NCBI GenBank assembly: GCA_910577325.1
Contig: CAJTMR010000034.1
Coordinates: forward strand, 1-29,767
Length of the DNA: 29,767 nucleotides
Direction: 5' to 3'
Source of the DNA: an uncultured Parabacteroides sp.
GTDB taxonomy: Bacteria; Bacteroidota; Bacteroidia; Bacteroidales; Tannerellaceae
Part shown: piece after piece, positions 1-8,275 of the stretch
Position numbering within the stretch: the stretch's first letter is position 1
How the letters are laid out: the number at the start of each line of letters is the position of its first letter
Translations under genes and position numbers: made by a program
Notes under the pieces: generated by a model
Seen by the model: only the letters and a program-made list of their open reading frames with translations
What the model was told of the DNA's origin: nothing
Databases searched by the model: none

Positions 1-112
1 TGATTATCATTTTATTAAGTAATTCAATTTTGAAAGGTTGAATTTATTGTCAATAGTCAAATTAAAACTTTAAAACATCTTATCGACATATATCCTCAAT
101 CCAAAACATAAT

Positions 113-162
113 ATACCCGTCTGCCAAATCCTTTTTATAATAGAAAAATAACAGACGGGTAT
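113..162 (-). terminator. Stem-loop downstream of the susCD/oxidoreductase operon
   Basis: An 11-bp perfect stem (113-123 pairs with 152-162, arm CAGACGGGTAT) closes a 28-nt A/T-rich loop ten bases past the oxidoreductase stop codon. It lies where an operon 3' end is expected, but on the minus strand no clean T-run follows the stem. It may be a 3'-end stabilising hairpin rather than a classical intrinsic terminator. The remaining bases 1-112 are A/T-rich and I see nothing else in them. Confidence 0.45.
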
Positions 163-171
163 CCACTTACA

Positions 172-1563
172 TCAGATCAACTGACCTACTTCCTTCAATC
201 GCTTCCTCAACTGCTGAATATCGACATTGTGGATATCAGGAGATTTGGATTTACAAATCTGACCGGCAGCAACGCCAACCGCTTCGCCGGTTACAAGCGA
301 CGGAGGCATCACACGCAGACTGCCATGAGCATAGGAATCCGTCGAAATACAACGTCCGGCAACCATTACATTCTTCAAATCCACAGGAGTCAGGCAACTG
401 AAGGGGATTCCATGGGATTCTCCTTTCTTATAGCGAGGATATACGGTCGCATCCTGTTTATGGACATCTATATAATAACAGTTACGTCCGATACCGTCCT
501 CAAACTCCTTACGAGCCAGCCAATCTTCCAACGTAAATGTATAATCACATTTTATCCGGCGACTTTCCCGAATTCCCATCAAATTAGCAGTACCTGCCAG
601 AAAAGAAGCGCCAAATGACTTTGGCTCAAACTCGACCAATCCTTCATGCAACTGTCGAGCCAACTTACGTCCCTTCATCATTGCTTCAGTTAAAGAAGCA
701 GGATCCGTACTATCAACAGTCACATGACCTGCATTAAATCCTAAGAAACCCGGCCCGATCAATTTGTCATTCATATGCTTATCCTTCACCAACGGGTATT
801 TAGGGTTGCCATAAATAGAATGAATCGGACCATTCTTCCGGCTGGTATGAACATTTCCTATTAAAGAAAACTCATAAGGATCGACATTTGACAAAGTAAA
901 ACATAGAGTACCTTCCTGTACGGAACCACTTTCATCTCCCATTACAAAATCAGCACCAGCCCAAGCTGCGAGATCACCATCCCCCGTACAGTCGATAAAA
1001 ACTTTAGCCTTGTAAGTTGACAATCCGGCTTTATTGGCAACAACTATCGCATCAACAACTCCTTTACGTTTCATTTCGACAGCTGCCATTGTTGTGAAAA
1101 AGAGAACTGAAACACCTTCAGAGGTCACCAAATCGTCATACACGACTTTCAGATATTCACCATTTATAGGTACCCAATTATCATAATGAATATGGGGGAC
1201 ACCTTTCTTTGATTCGGAAAACACCCGTTCCGCAATCCCTTTATAAATGATTCTCTCGCCATCCGTAAAAGGACACCATGCATTCAGCAAACCAGAAGTA
1301 CCCATTCCACCTAAAGCTCCAGTTCCTTCTATCAATAAGGTTTTGGCCCCTTCGCGTGCCGCGGCCGTAGCCGCAGCACACCCTGAAGGTCCCCCTCCCA
1401 CAACTATTACGTCCCACTCATCATATACGGGTAGTTTCGACTTTCCTGACGAACTGCCACTTTTGGGACTTTCTGTAGCGAATGATGTTCCCATCGCTAC
1501 AGATGCCAAGCCTAAAGAACTTATGTTTTTAATGAAATTTCTTCTCTTCATAATCATATTCAT
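172..1563 (-). CDS. FAD-dependent oxidoreductase (FAD_oxidored family), exported or periplasmic
   Basis: Predicted flavoprotein of 463 aa. A Rossmann dinucleotide-binding motif lies near residues 50-62 (DVIVVGGGPSGCAA), followed by the E of LLIEG that normally contacts the FAD ribose, then GGMGTSG. The C-terminal part (VMVAGRCIS, GEAVGVAAGQ) is typical of the FAD_oxidored family. The N-terminus carries a twin-arginine-like signal (KRRNFIK followed by a hydrophobic stretch ending near SFA), so export is likely; whether a Tat system exists cannot be seen here. Three methionines (residues 1, 3, 5) are all possible starts. The first ATG directly abuts the susD stop codon (zero spacing), which implies operon membership and perhaps translational coupling. 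Such oxidoreductases occur in Bacteroidetes glycan loci, but the substrate cannot be told from sequence. Confidence 0.85.
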   Translation of the reverse strand: MNMIMKRRNFIKNISSLGLASVAMGTSFATESPKSGSSSGKSKLPVYDEWDVIVVGGGPSGCAAATAAAREGAKTLLIEGTGALGGMGTSGLLNAWCPFTDGERIIYKGIAERVFSESKKGVPHIHYDNWVPINGEYLKVVYDDLVTSEGVSVLFFTTMAAVEMKRKGVVDAIVVANKAGLSTYKAKVFIDCTGDGDLAAWAGADFVMGDESGSVQEGTLCFTLSNVDPYEFSLIGNVHTSRKNGPIHSIYGNPKYPLVKDKHMNDKLIGPGFLGFNAGHVTVDSTDPASLTEAMMKGRKLARQLHEGLVEFEPKSFGASFLAGTANLMGIRESRRIKCDYTFTLEDWLARKEFEDGIGRNCYYIDVHKQDATVYPRYKKGESHGIPFSCLTPVDLKNVMVAGRCISTDSYAHGSLRVMPPSLVTGEAVGVAAGQICKSKSPDIHNVDIQQLRKRLKEVGQLI

Positions 1564-3045
1564 TTACCATCCCGGAGTTTGCTCCAATAACTTATTTGCG
1601 TCTAACTCTGTCACAGGTATAGGTAACAGATAATGTTTTTCCTCTACCACCGCACCTATAGTCGGATTCTGCGCCATCATAGCTTCTTTCAACTTATGCG
1701 TACGAACCAAATCAAAACGACGTTGTCCTTCAAAAGCAAATTCTTTACGACGTTCCAAAAGAATTACATCCAAGAAATCTTCTTTACTCAACCCAGGCTT
1801 AATATCAATAGCAGAAGCCTCGTTCATATTAAGTCCAAAAGCTCTACGACGTATAACATTCAAACATTCATACGCTTCTATATTAGAAGTATTAATTGCA
1901 TTCAAGGCTTCCGCACGCATCAACCAGACATCCGAATAACGTAATATCGGATAATTATTTTCTCCTCCTTGAGATCTTACTGCCAACGGCGAAGGATCCT
2001 GAAATTTATTTACATAACAAGGAAACTCATAGTTGGAAGACATATTCGGATACTCTTCCTTCGTATAAAGACGTACATTTACATCCCGACGCAAATCACC
2101 ATCCTCGTAACATTCATAATGATTACGGGTCACCGGGTCATCTCCATATCCAACCCAACCATTTATATTAACAAAAGGAGGACGATAATACCCATTGTAA
2201 TTACTACCAGACACACCGGGAGTATTTCGTTTATACTGGATTTCAAAAATAGATTCCTGTCCATTTTCTTTTTCTACATCAAAATTATCAGCATAATTTT
2301 CCCACAATTTATACCCCATCTGCATCACTTCCGATGTTTCCTTCACTACATTTTGGTAATCTTCACGAGTCAAATAAACCTTTGCCAGCATAGCTGACGC
2401 GGAACCTTTCGTTGCCCGTCCTAAATATCCCTCCGGAAGTTGGCCGATAGCAGGAAGAACAGATTTCGCTTCTTGCAAATCTGTAATAATCTGTTCATAA
2501 CATTTGTCAACTGTATTGCGGGGAACTTCCAAACCATCCAGCGAAGTAGTTTGTTTCAATACTAAAGGAACTCCTCCATATATGCGAACCAGATTAAAAT
2601 AGGCCAGTGCCCGTAAGAACTTAGCCTCCCCGATCAGTTGCTTTCTGACATCATCCTTTATCTGGTCGCTCCCCATATTCGAAATATTTTCTATCGCAAA
2701 ATTAGAGCGGTTAACAGCGACATAGTGTTTAATCCAAATGGAATAAACCAAATTCGTATTTCCATCATATTCAAATTTATCCAAAGCATTCTTGTCCAAA
2801 TTGGTCGTTGTACGACCACCGCTCCACTCGCAATCATCAGTTCCCTGGCTTTGCAATACTTCCCAAAACTGATTATAGATATCATTATCAGTAAAAACCG
2901 AATACGTTCCATAAACAGCAGCAGTTGCATCTTGTTCTGATTTAAAGAAATTTTCAGGGCTTAGATTGGACTCCGGTATCAGATCCATATCCGTACATGA
3001 ACTCATCATGACCGAACTCAATATTATAAATGCTATTTTTTTCAT
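1564..3045 (-). CDS. SusD/RagB-family nutrient-binding outer membrane lipoprotein
   Basis: 493-aa SusD-like protein, the surface lid that captures oligosaccharide or peptide and passes it to its SusC partner. The start is a type II signal peptide with lipobox MSSC (Cys17), followed by an acidic linker (TDMDLIPES) typical of surface-exposed Bacteroides lipoproteins. The SusD N-terminal signature is clear (LSPENFFKSEQDATAAVYG), as are the TPR-like helices (AKFLRALAYFNLVRIYGGVPLV) and the C-terminal block (LLERRKEFAFEGQRRFDLVRT, LLPIPVTELDANK). Length is normal. It starts 17 bp after the susC stop, in the same operon. No feature of the sequence identifies the ligand. Confidence 0.96.
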   Translation of the reverse strand: MKKIAFIILSSVMMSSCTDMDLIPESNLSPENFFKSEQDATAAVYGTYSVFTDNDIYNQFWEVLQSQGTDDCEWSGGRTTTNLDKNALDKFEYDGNTNLVYSIWIKHYVAVNRSNFAIENISNMGSDQIKDDVRKQLIGEAKFLRALAYFNLVRIYGGVPLVLKQTTSLDGLEVPRNTVDKCYEQIITDLQEAKSVLPAIGQLPEGYLGRATKGSASAMLAKVYLTREDYQNVVKETSEVMQMGYKLWENYADNFDVEKENGQESIFEIQYKRNTPGVSGSNYNGYYRPPFVNINGWVGYGDDPVTRNHYECYEDGDLRRDVNVRLYTKEEYPNMSSNYEFPCYVNKFQDPSPLAVRSQGGENNYPILRYSDVWLMRAEALNAINTSNIEAYECLNVIRRRAFGLNMNEASAIDIKPGLSKEDFLDVILLERRKEFAFEGQRRFDLVRTHKLKEAMMAQNPTIGAVVEEKHYLLPIPVTELDANKLLEQTPGW

Positions 3046-3062
3046 AAACTACTTAGACTCTT

Positions 3063-6000
3063 TTAGAATTTAACATTCAAACCAAACAATACAGACTTTG
3101 CAAACGGATAAGAAAAGGCATCATATCCGGCTCCCAGATTATCCTGGCCATACTTGCTGACTTCTGGGTTATCACCGGAATAGCTTGTTATCGTAAAGAA
3201 ATTCTGCAAAGACGCATACACCCGTAATCCTGATACATATTTTGTAAAACTCAAAAATTCAGCAGGAACATTATAACCCAACGTGATATTCTGGAAACGC
3301 AGGTAAGAGCCGTTTTCCACATATTGGTTGGAAACACGCATCACGGCCTTTGAACGGAGCGGACGTGGCAACGGAGCGTTTTGATTATCAGGTGCCCAAT
3401 AATTCATTGTTGAAGCAAACATATTCGTTGATCCCTGCATATTCTCCATAGTAACTCTCGTACCGTTATAAACATCATTTCCGATCGTGAAGATCATATT
3501 TACATTCAAATCAAAATTCTTATAAGAAAATGTGTTATTAAATCCTCCAAAAATCTTTGGCTGTGCACAACCGATAATCGTACGATCAAGGTCATTGATT
3601 ACTCCATCAGGAACACCATCTGGTCCACTAATATCTTTATAGCGAATATCGCCCGGTTTAGCTGTCGGCTGGGCAGAAGAACTTATATCATCCGTCGTAC
3701 TGAAAAGTCCGTCATAGACATATCCGTAAAATGTTCCTAAAGGTTGCCCCACCTGTATGATACGCCCCAAATGTATTCCAGTTTCATCCTGACCTGGCTG
3801 GCTTGGATAAATAAACGAGACATCACCCAAATCCAATACTTTATTTTTATTATAAGTAAGGTTTAAACTTGTATTCCAAGTAAACTCACCTTCTACCGGT
3901 GTTGCATTGATTGCCAATTCAAAACCCTTATTTTCCACTTCTCCAATATTTTTCAGACCGGAAGAGAAACCGGAAGAGCCAGGCACTTTAACCTTCAACA
4001 ATAAATCGTGGGTTTTCTTGTAATACCCATCAATCACTACAGCCAAACGATTATTAAAAAAACCGAAATCAATACCAGCATCAAACTGAGAAGTTGTTTC
4101 CCATTTCAAATTCGTATTGGCAACTTGTGACGGATAATAGCCTGTCACCTTATTATCGCCTGCTACATAACCGTTCGAACCCAACAATGCATAAGCTGGA
4201 TAAGTACCTATTCCGTCCTGATTACCTGTAACACCAAAACTTACACGGGGTTTCAAGTTACTGAAGATCTTCAAATCCTTAATAAAAGGCTCCTCCGAAG
4301 CTCGCCATGCTAAAGCGGCAGAAGGGAAATATCCCCAACGGTTGTCCGAGCCGAAACGGGATGAACCGTCAGCACGTATAGATGCAGTCAATAAATATTT
4401 ATTATTCACAGTGTAGTTAACACGAGCCAGATAAGAGTTCAAAGCCCATTTTGTCACTTCGGATTTAGGAGCTGTGTAAGTTGTCCCTGCTCCCAAATTA
4501 TTCATTTGCAAATTATCATTCAAAAAACCATAAGAACCAGCATTAAAACCGTCATAAGTCGATTGCTGTTGTGTATATCCAACCATGCCTGTAAGAGAAT
4601 GAACACCCCATGTATTCGTATATGTTAAAATATTCTCGTTTATCCAAGTATAAGTATTATTAGAATATTTTGCAGCCTCTCCTCCTTTTTGACTGCCAGA
4701 GTAAATTGAACGCGGATTATAATTTTTAGCCGTAGAATAATTAATATCTACACCTACTGAAGATTTAAATTTCAAACCTTTTATTATATTCCATTCTACA
4801 AATGCAGTGTTTAATGTACGAAAACTAGTATTCCAAGCAACCTTTTCATTTATAATTCCAATCGGATTATCGAATGTAATGACTCCATTATTATCACTAA
4901 ACGTATAACTCCCGTCATCTTGTTTTACCGATAAATTTGGTGGAGTAGTCAAACGGGATTGCAAAACAGAATTCCCTACACGATTATTATCAACCTTCGT
5001 CATCGTCAAGTTTAATCCAAAATTTATCGTCGAAGATATCTTATGGTCAATATTAGTGCGAAAAGCATATTTCTTCATCTCGGATGCTTTAATCACACCC
5101 TCCTGATTGAAATAGTTGAAAGAAGTTAAAAAAGACGTCTTATCGTTACCACCGGAAATCGTCAACAAGTAGTTTTGTGTCAACGCATTTTTATTGGAAG
5201 TCAAATCTTGCCAATCCGTCATCGCCGGAGTTTGACTTCCGTCATATATAGCTGTACCGCCTGAGTTTACCAATGCCTCATTCGCCAATTTTTCGAATGA
5301 ACGGGAATCTAACAAGTCATATTTCTTATAGATATTTTGAACACCCCAATAAGCATCGAACGCAACAGATGTTTTTCCACTTTTCCCTTTTTTGGTAGTT
5401 ACGATGATAACACCGTTTGCACCACGAGAACCATAAATAGCTGTGGAAGATGCATCTTTCAAAACCTCTATCGATTCAATATCTGATGTCGGAATCGAGT
5501 TTAGCGGGCTTAATGCTGTTTGACTTGCATCCGCACTCGGATAAACCGGCATGCCATCAATAATATACAACGGCTCGTTACCACCAGAAATAGAGTTGCC
5601 ACCACGAATACGGACAGTGGAACTTGCACCCGGCATCCCTGAATTCTGAACCATATACAAACCTGAAGTACGCCCTTGCAACATCTGGTCTACTGATTTC
5701 ACACTGAGTCCCTGCACCTTATCAACTTGAATTGAACCAATAGCTCCTGTCAAGTCACTTTTCTTTACTGACCCGTAACCGATCACAACCACTTCTTCCA
5801 GATTTTGGGTATCTTCGGATAAGATGATCCTCAAAACGGACTCGTTACCAACAGGCACTTCCTTCGTCAGGTAACCGATGTAAGACACGACTAGCGTGGC
5901 AGAAGATTTGTCCAACGCCAACATAAACTTACCGTCGATATCCGTTACCGTTCCGACTGACCTCGAACCTTTTTCGATCACATTCGCGCCGATAACTGGT

Positions 6001-6443
6001 TCTCCATTATTATCTGTAATCACACCGCTGATTGTTTTACCCTGCTGTGAAGACAAAGGAATTGTAGTCGTCGTTCCACCTGCCGACAACAATATATACG
6101 AACCATCAACTGAATATTTCACATCTGTTCCAGTAAACAGATTTGCCAAGACTTCCTCCAAAGAGGCTTTTTTCAGATTAACAGACACTTTTCTATCCAC
6201 ATTCACAAACTTATTGTAAATAAAGAGATAATCGGTTTGTTTCTCAATATCGTTCAACACATTCTCAAGTTTAGTGTTACTTCTTTTGATTGTAACGTTT
6301 ACATTCTGAGAACTGGAACTTTCTGCATGCATACAGAAAATGAACACGAATAATAACAAAGTGGTTATTCTCATGACTCTAAAAAATTGTTTACATCGAA
6401 ATCTTTTTACAGAATAAGACATCGACAAAGATTTTTTATTCAT
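3063..6443 (-). CDS. SusC/RagA-family TonB-dependent transporter with STN signalling domain
   Basis: Outer-membrane active transporter of about 1126 aa. The frame can be extended to a TTG at 6458, but the ATG at 6441-6443 (MNKKSLSMS) is the better start. Order of domains: a long basic n-region with signal peptide (ITTLLLFVFIFCMHA); STN domain at about residues 48-120; carboxypeptidase-regulatory-like domain at about 136-208 (GVITDNNGEPVIGANV); plug domain from about 219 (VVVIGYGSVKKSDLTGAI, VRIRGGNSISGGNEPLYIIDG); then the beta-barrel ending in an aromatic residue (LFGLNVKF). The STN domain in this family contacts a FecR-type anti-sigma factor, and fecR and sigma genes lie directly upstream, so it very likely signals as well as transports. 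The leader holds a strong hairpin and a possible antisense RNA. Confidence 0.96.
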   Translation of the reverse strand: MNKKSLSMSYSVKRFRCKQFFRVMRITTLLLFVFIFCMHAESSSSQNVNVTIKRSNTKLENVLNDIEKQTDYLFIYNKFVNVDRKVSVNLKKASLEEVLANLFTGTDVKYSVDGSYILLSAGGTTTTIPLSSQQGKTISGVITDNNGEPVIGANVIEKGSRSVGTVTDIDGKFMLALDKSSATLVVSYIGYLTKEVPVGNESVLRIILSEDTQNLEEVVVIGYGSVKKSDLTGAIGSIQVDKVQGLSVKSVDQMLQGRTSGLYMVQNSGMPGASSTVRIRGGNSISGGNEPLYIIDGMPVYPSADASQTALSPLNSIPTSDIESIEVLKDASSTAIYGSRGANGVIIVTTKKGKSGKTSVAFDAYWGVQNIYKKYDLLDSRSFEKLANEALVNSGGTAIYDGSQTPAMTDWQDLTSNKNALTQNYLLTISGGNDKTSFLTSFNYFNQEGVIKASEMKKYAFRTNIDHKISSTINFGLNLTMTKVDNNRVGNSVLQSRLTTPPNLSVKQDDGSYTFSDNNGVITFDNPIGIINEKVAWNTSFRTLNTAFVEWNIIKGLKFKSSVGVDINYSTAKNYNPRSIYSGSQKGGEAAKYSNNTYTWINENILTYTNTWGVHSLTGMVGYTQQQSTYDGFNAGSYGFLNDNLQMNNLGAGTTYTAPKSEVTKWALNSYLARVNYTVNNKYLLTASIRADGSSRFGSDNRWGYFPSAALAWRASEEPFIKDLKIFSNLKPRVSFGVTGNQDGIGTYPAYALLGSNGYVAGDNKVTGYYPSQVANTNLKWETTSQFDAGIDFGFFNNRLAVVIDGYYKKTHDLLLKVKVPGSSGFSSGLKNIGEVENKGFELAINATPVEGEFTWNTSLNLTYNKNKVLDLGDVSFIYPSQPGQDETGIHLGRIIQVGQPLGTFYGYVYDGLFSTTDDISSSAQPTAKPGDIRYKDISGPDGVPDGVINDLDRTIIGCAQPKIFGGFNNTFSYKNFDLNVNMIFTIGNDVYNGTRVTMENMQGSTNMFASTMNYWAPDNQNAPLPRPLRSKAVMRVSNQYVENGSYLRFQNITLGYNVPAEFLSFTKYVSGLRVYASLQNFFTITSYSGDNPEVSKYGQDNLGAGYDAFSYPFAKSVLFGLNVKF

Positions 6444-6455
6444 ATCTTTGGAAAT

Positions 6456-6529
6456 CAAGTTTATTAATACAGTTAAATAATTGTGTTAAGCTATGCCGAT
6501 AAGTGTGGGGACACTTGTCGGCATTTTTT
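6456..6529 (+). ncRNA. Candidate cis-antisense RNA opposite the susC leader (DonS-like in position)
   Basis: On the plus strand a Bacteroides -7 match (TATCTTTG, 6443-6450) overlaps the susC start codon. About 75 nt downstream comes a near-perfect 13-bp hairpin (6494-6523) followed by six T (6524-6529), the classical intrinsic-terminator layout for the plus strand, where no protein gene exists. The inferred transcript would be about 74 nt and fully complementary to the susC 5' leader. Antisense RNAs of this arrangement (the DonS type) are known to repress glycan-utilisation loci in Bacteroides. No good -33 TTTG is seen, and transcription is inferred, not shown. Confidence 0.35.
6494..6529 (+). 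terminator. Intrinsic terminator hairpin between fecR and susC, oriented to the plus strand
   Basis: Stem TGCCGATAAGTGT (6494-6506), loop GGGG (6507-6510), and ACACTTGTCGGCA (6511-6523) form 13 pairs with one G-T wobble. Six T follow on the plus strand. On the minus strand the same stem is preceded by six A and followed by ATAGC, so it is a poor terminator for fecR, but it would still fold in the susC leader. Confidence 0.55.
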
Positions 6530-6536
6530 CTCAATA

Positions 6537-6550
6537 AAAGGTTAACCTTT
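6537..6550. promoter_or_regulatory. 14-bp perfect palindrome upstream of susC
   Basis: AAAGGTTAACCTTT is a perfect palindrome lying between the fecR stop (6589) and the leader hairpin, about 95 bp upstream of the susC ATG. Its position suits an operator or promoter-proximal element, but no regulator is known for it from this sequence. Confidence 0.3.
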
Positions 6551-6588
6551 CTTCTTCATCATAGGCATTACAATTTTAAGATTAGACA

Positions 6589-7530
6589 TTACTTTATATA
6601 AATGACCGATTCATCCTTGTTCCGTTCAAACGTATATTTTGCATCTTTTTGCAATATTCGCAATGCATTGTCTATACCATCCGCAACACGGAATTTGCCA
6701 CTACAGATATAATTGTCAAGACGCTCATTCTCTATCACAATTCGCATTCCAAAACATTTTTCAAAACGCGACATCAATTCCTTAAATTTCATATTCTTAA
6801 AACAAATCAGTCCCTCTTTCCAGCGGAAAGGATCGAAGTCTGCAATCGGTCTCGAGTATAAATGGCCGTTGGCCAAAGAAACCTGTTGGTTAGGCGCCAA
6901 GACCAGGCTTTCCGACGGTTTCTTCTTATTCGACACCCGCACCACACCTTCCATCAGCGACGTGCAAAAATCCTCAGAGTCGCTGTATGCTTCCACATTG
7001 AACTTCGTACCCAGCACCTCGACATTACCTTTGTCTGTCCGAACGACAAAAGGCTTGTCATTCTTGTAAGCCACCTCAAAATAAGCTTCGCCATCCAAGG
7101 TTATCTCCCGCTTATTACCTGTAAAGGCGGCAGGGTAACGCATTTCGGAACGGGCATTCAGCCAGACATTCGTACCGTCCGGCAAAGTCAGGTTTGCACG
7201 TTGGCCTGCGGGGACCGTAATCGTATTCATAGACTTGCCTATCTTACTGATTTGCGACTTATGGAAATATATCCCGCAGGTTACGGTAATGGCAAACACG
7301 GCAGCAACCTTTATGGCCTCGAACAAGACTGTCCGATAGAAAGGACGAGATTTCTTTCCTGCCCCGAACACTTTCGTACCACCTGAAAGGATCATCGCAT
7401 CGAAAAATTCGCGTTCCCTGAAAAGTTCTTGTTCGTTTTCGGGAGAGGATTCCAACCAAATACGGACAGTTTCCTTCTCTTCACGGGAAGCTTTTCCGTC
7501 AAAGAATTTATATAGTGTTCCTTTTTCCAT
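6589..7530 (-). CDS. FecR-family anti-sigma factor
   Basis: 313-aa inner-membrane anti-sigma factor. The N-terminal cytoplasmic region (about 1-65; KFFDGKASREEKETVRIWL) should bind the ECF sigma factor. A single transmembrane segment follows at about 70-90 (VAAVFAITVTCGIYF). The periplasmic FecR domain lies at about 102-195 (TVPAGQRANLTLPDGTNVWLN, ITLDGEAYFEV), and the C-terminal DUF4974 domain, itself STN-like, at about 240-312 (FKNMKFKELMSRFEKCFGMRI). In this family the DUF4974/STN interaction with SusC relays substrate binding to the sigma factor. The expected partners flank it, susC downstream and the sigma gene upstream. The gap to the sigma gene is far longer than usual because of an inverted-repeat segment. 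Confidence 0.94.
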   Translation of the reverse strand: MEKGTLYKFFDGKASREEKETVRIWLESSPENEQELFREREFFDAMILSGGTKVFGAGKKSRPFYRTVLFEAIKVAAVFAITVTCGIYFHKSQISKIGKSMNTITVPAGQRANLTLPDGTNVWLNARSEMRYPAAFTGNKREITLDGEAYFEVAYKNDKPFVVRTDKGNVEVLGTKFNVEAYSDSEDFCTSLMEGVVRVSNKKKPSESLVLAPNQQVSLANGHLYSRPIADFDPFRWKEGLICFKNMKFKELMSRFEKCFGMRIVIENERLDNYICSGKFRVADGIDNALRILQKDAKYTFERNKDESVIYIK

Positions 7531-7703
7531 TTTTTCTGTTTCTGTTTATAAAGCAAATAAGCAGCAAATATCCCTAATGAAAAAGGAAACTTTTTACAAA
7601 AAAGTTTTCACAATTAATACCGATCAGCCTGAAAAATCAGGGCAACTGCACCAAAAATTGCTATCCGGAACCACTTCTCCTCTTTCATGAAAATTTCGCA
7701 AAC

Positions 7704-7796
7704 CAACTATCATACTATCATATTCGGTTGTTAACTACTGTCTAACAACATGTTAAAGTATGATAGTTGCTGTTTTCCACTATCATTCTACCATCA
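7704..7796 (+). repeat. Left inverted-repeat arm
   Basis: The outer 23 bp (7704-7726) are a perfect reverse complement of 8253-8275. This arm holds four exact copies of ACTATCAT or its complement, at 7706, 7714, 7760 and 7779. Confidence 0.85.
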
Positions 7797-7967
7797 TGCA
7801 CCTATCATGCCTTTTACATGACTATTTATTTATATAGTTGATAATGTGGTTTTTATGTTTATGCGTACCAAAATAGCCATCGGCGAAAAAGATGCAAAAA
7901 CAAGACACAAAAGTGCATCCAACATGGCGGATAAACATCCCTGCACCCCCGCAAAGGCTTCGCACAG

Positions 7968-8023
7968 ACCCGGGTCTGCACCTCTCCATCACCCGGGTCT
8001 CCATACTGCTTACACCCGGATCT
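7968..8023. repeat. Three direct repeats with exact 23-bp period
   Basis: ACCCGGGTCT occurs at 7968-7977 and 7991-8000, and ACCCGGATCT at 8014-8023. The starts are exactly 23 bp apart, about two helical turns. The first lies within a 12-bp perfect palindrome, AGACCCGGGTCT (7966-7977). This GC-rich island sits in the middle of the A/T-rich inverted-repeat segment and resembles an array of protein-binding sites. Confidence 0.7.
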
Positions 8024-8182
8024 CAAGCGGCTTTAAAAGCTGTTTTTGACAAAAGAAAAGCCTGTCTTGATGAAAAAAGAAGCCGTTTTAACATGTTTTG
8101 CACCTGTTTCCGGACGGTCCCTGTTTTTATCGTATAATTGATACACAGGATATTATCGTTTTAAATTAAACTATGATAGTTG

Positions 8183-8275
8183 TGATAGATGAATGATAGT
8201 TAAAAACGGCAACTATCATTCCATAACATATTGGTTTAAACCGATATACAGGCGAATATGATAGTATGATAGTTG
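8183..8275 (-). repeat. Right inverted-repeat arm
   Basis: Reverse-complement counterpart of 7704-7796. It contains an internal perfect 11-bp hairpin (8191-8201 with 8211-8221, loop of 9 nt) and exact ATGATAGT/ACTATCAT copies at 8193, 8212, 8258 and 8266; a further copy lies just outside at 8173. Confidence 0.85.

Larger units (their letters stand above)
7704..8275. mobile_element. Candidate non-autonomous (MITE-like) element bounded by 93-bp inverted repeats
   Basis: The two ends (7704-7796 and 8183-8275) are inverted copies of each other. The outer 23 bp are identical and begin CAACTATCATACTATCAT. A 32-bp spacer of equal length but low identity follows, then a further 38-bp block of good similarity. 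Weaker similarity extends outward on both sides (TTTCGCAAAC against TTTTGCAAAAAC). The interior of about 390 bp encodes no transposase. No clear target-site duplication is seen. The alternative is a regulatory or recombination structure rather than a transposed element. Confidence 0.4.

Noticed and set aside
6494..6523. Hairpin as the normal terminator of the fecR transcript
   Set aside because: On the minus strand the stem is followed by ATAGC rather than T-rich sequence; the T-run is on the plus-strand side. A weak bidirectional role remains possible.
7846..8137. Overlapping plus-strand frames of 67 and 81 codons inside the inverted-repeat segment
   Set aside because: Translations are rich in His, Pro and Arg because of the GC-rich repeats and show no family resemblance. 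One begins with an ATG but without a convincing ribosome-binding site.
7704..8275. CRISPR array or insertion sequence
   Set aside because: The repeats are inverted and differently spaced, without uniform spacers, and there is no transposase or cas gene.
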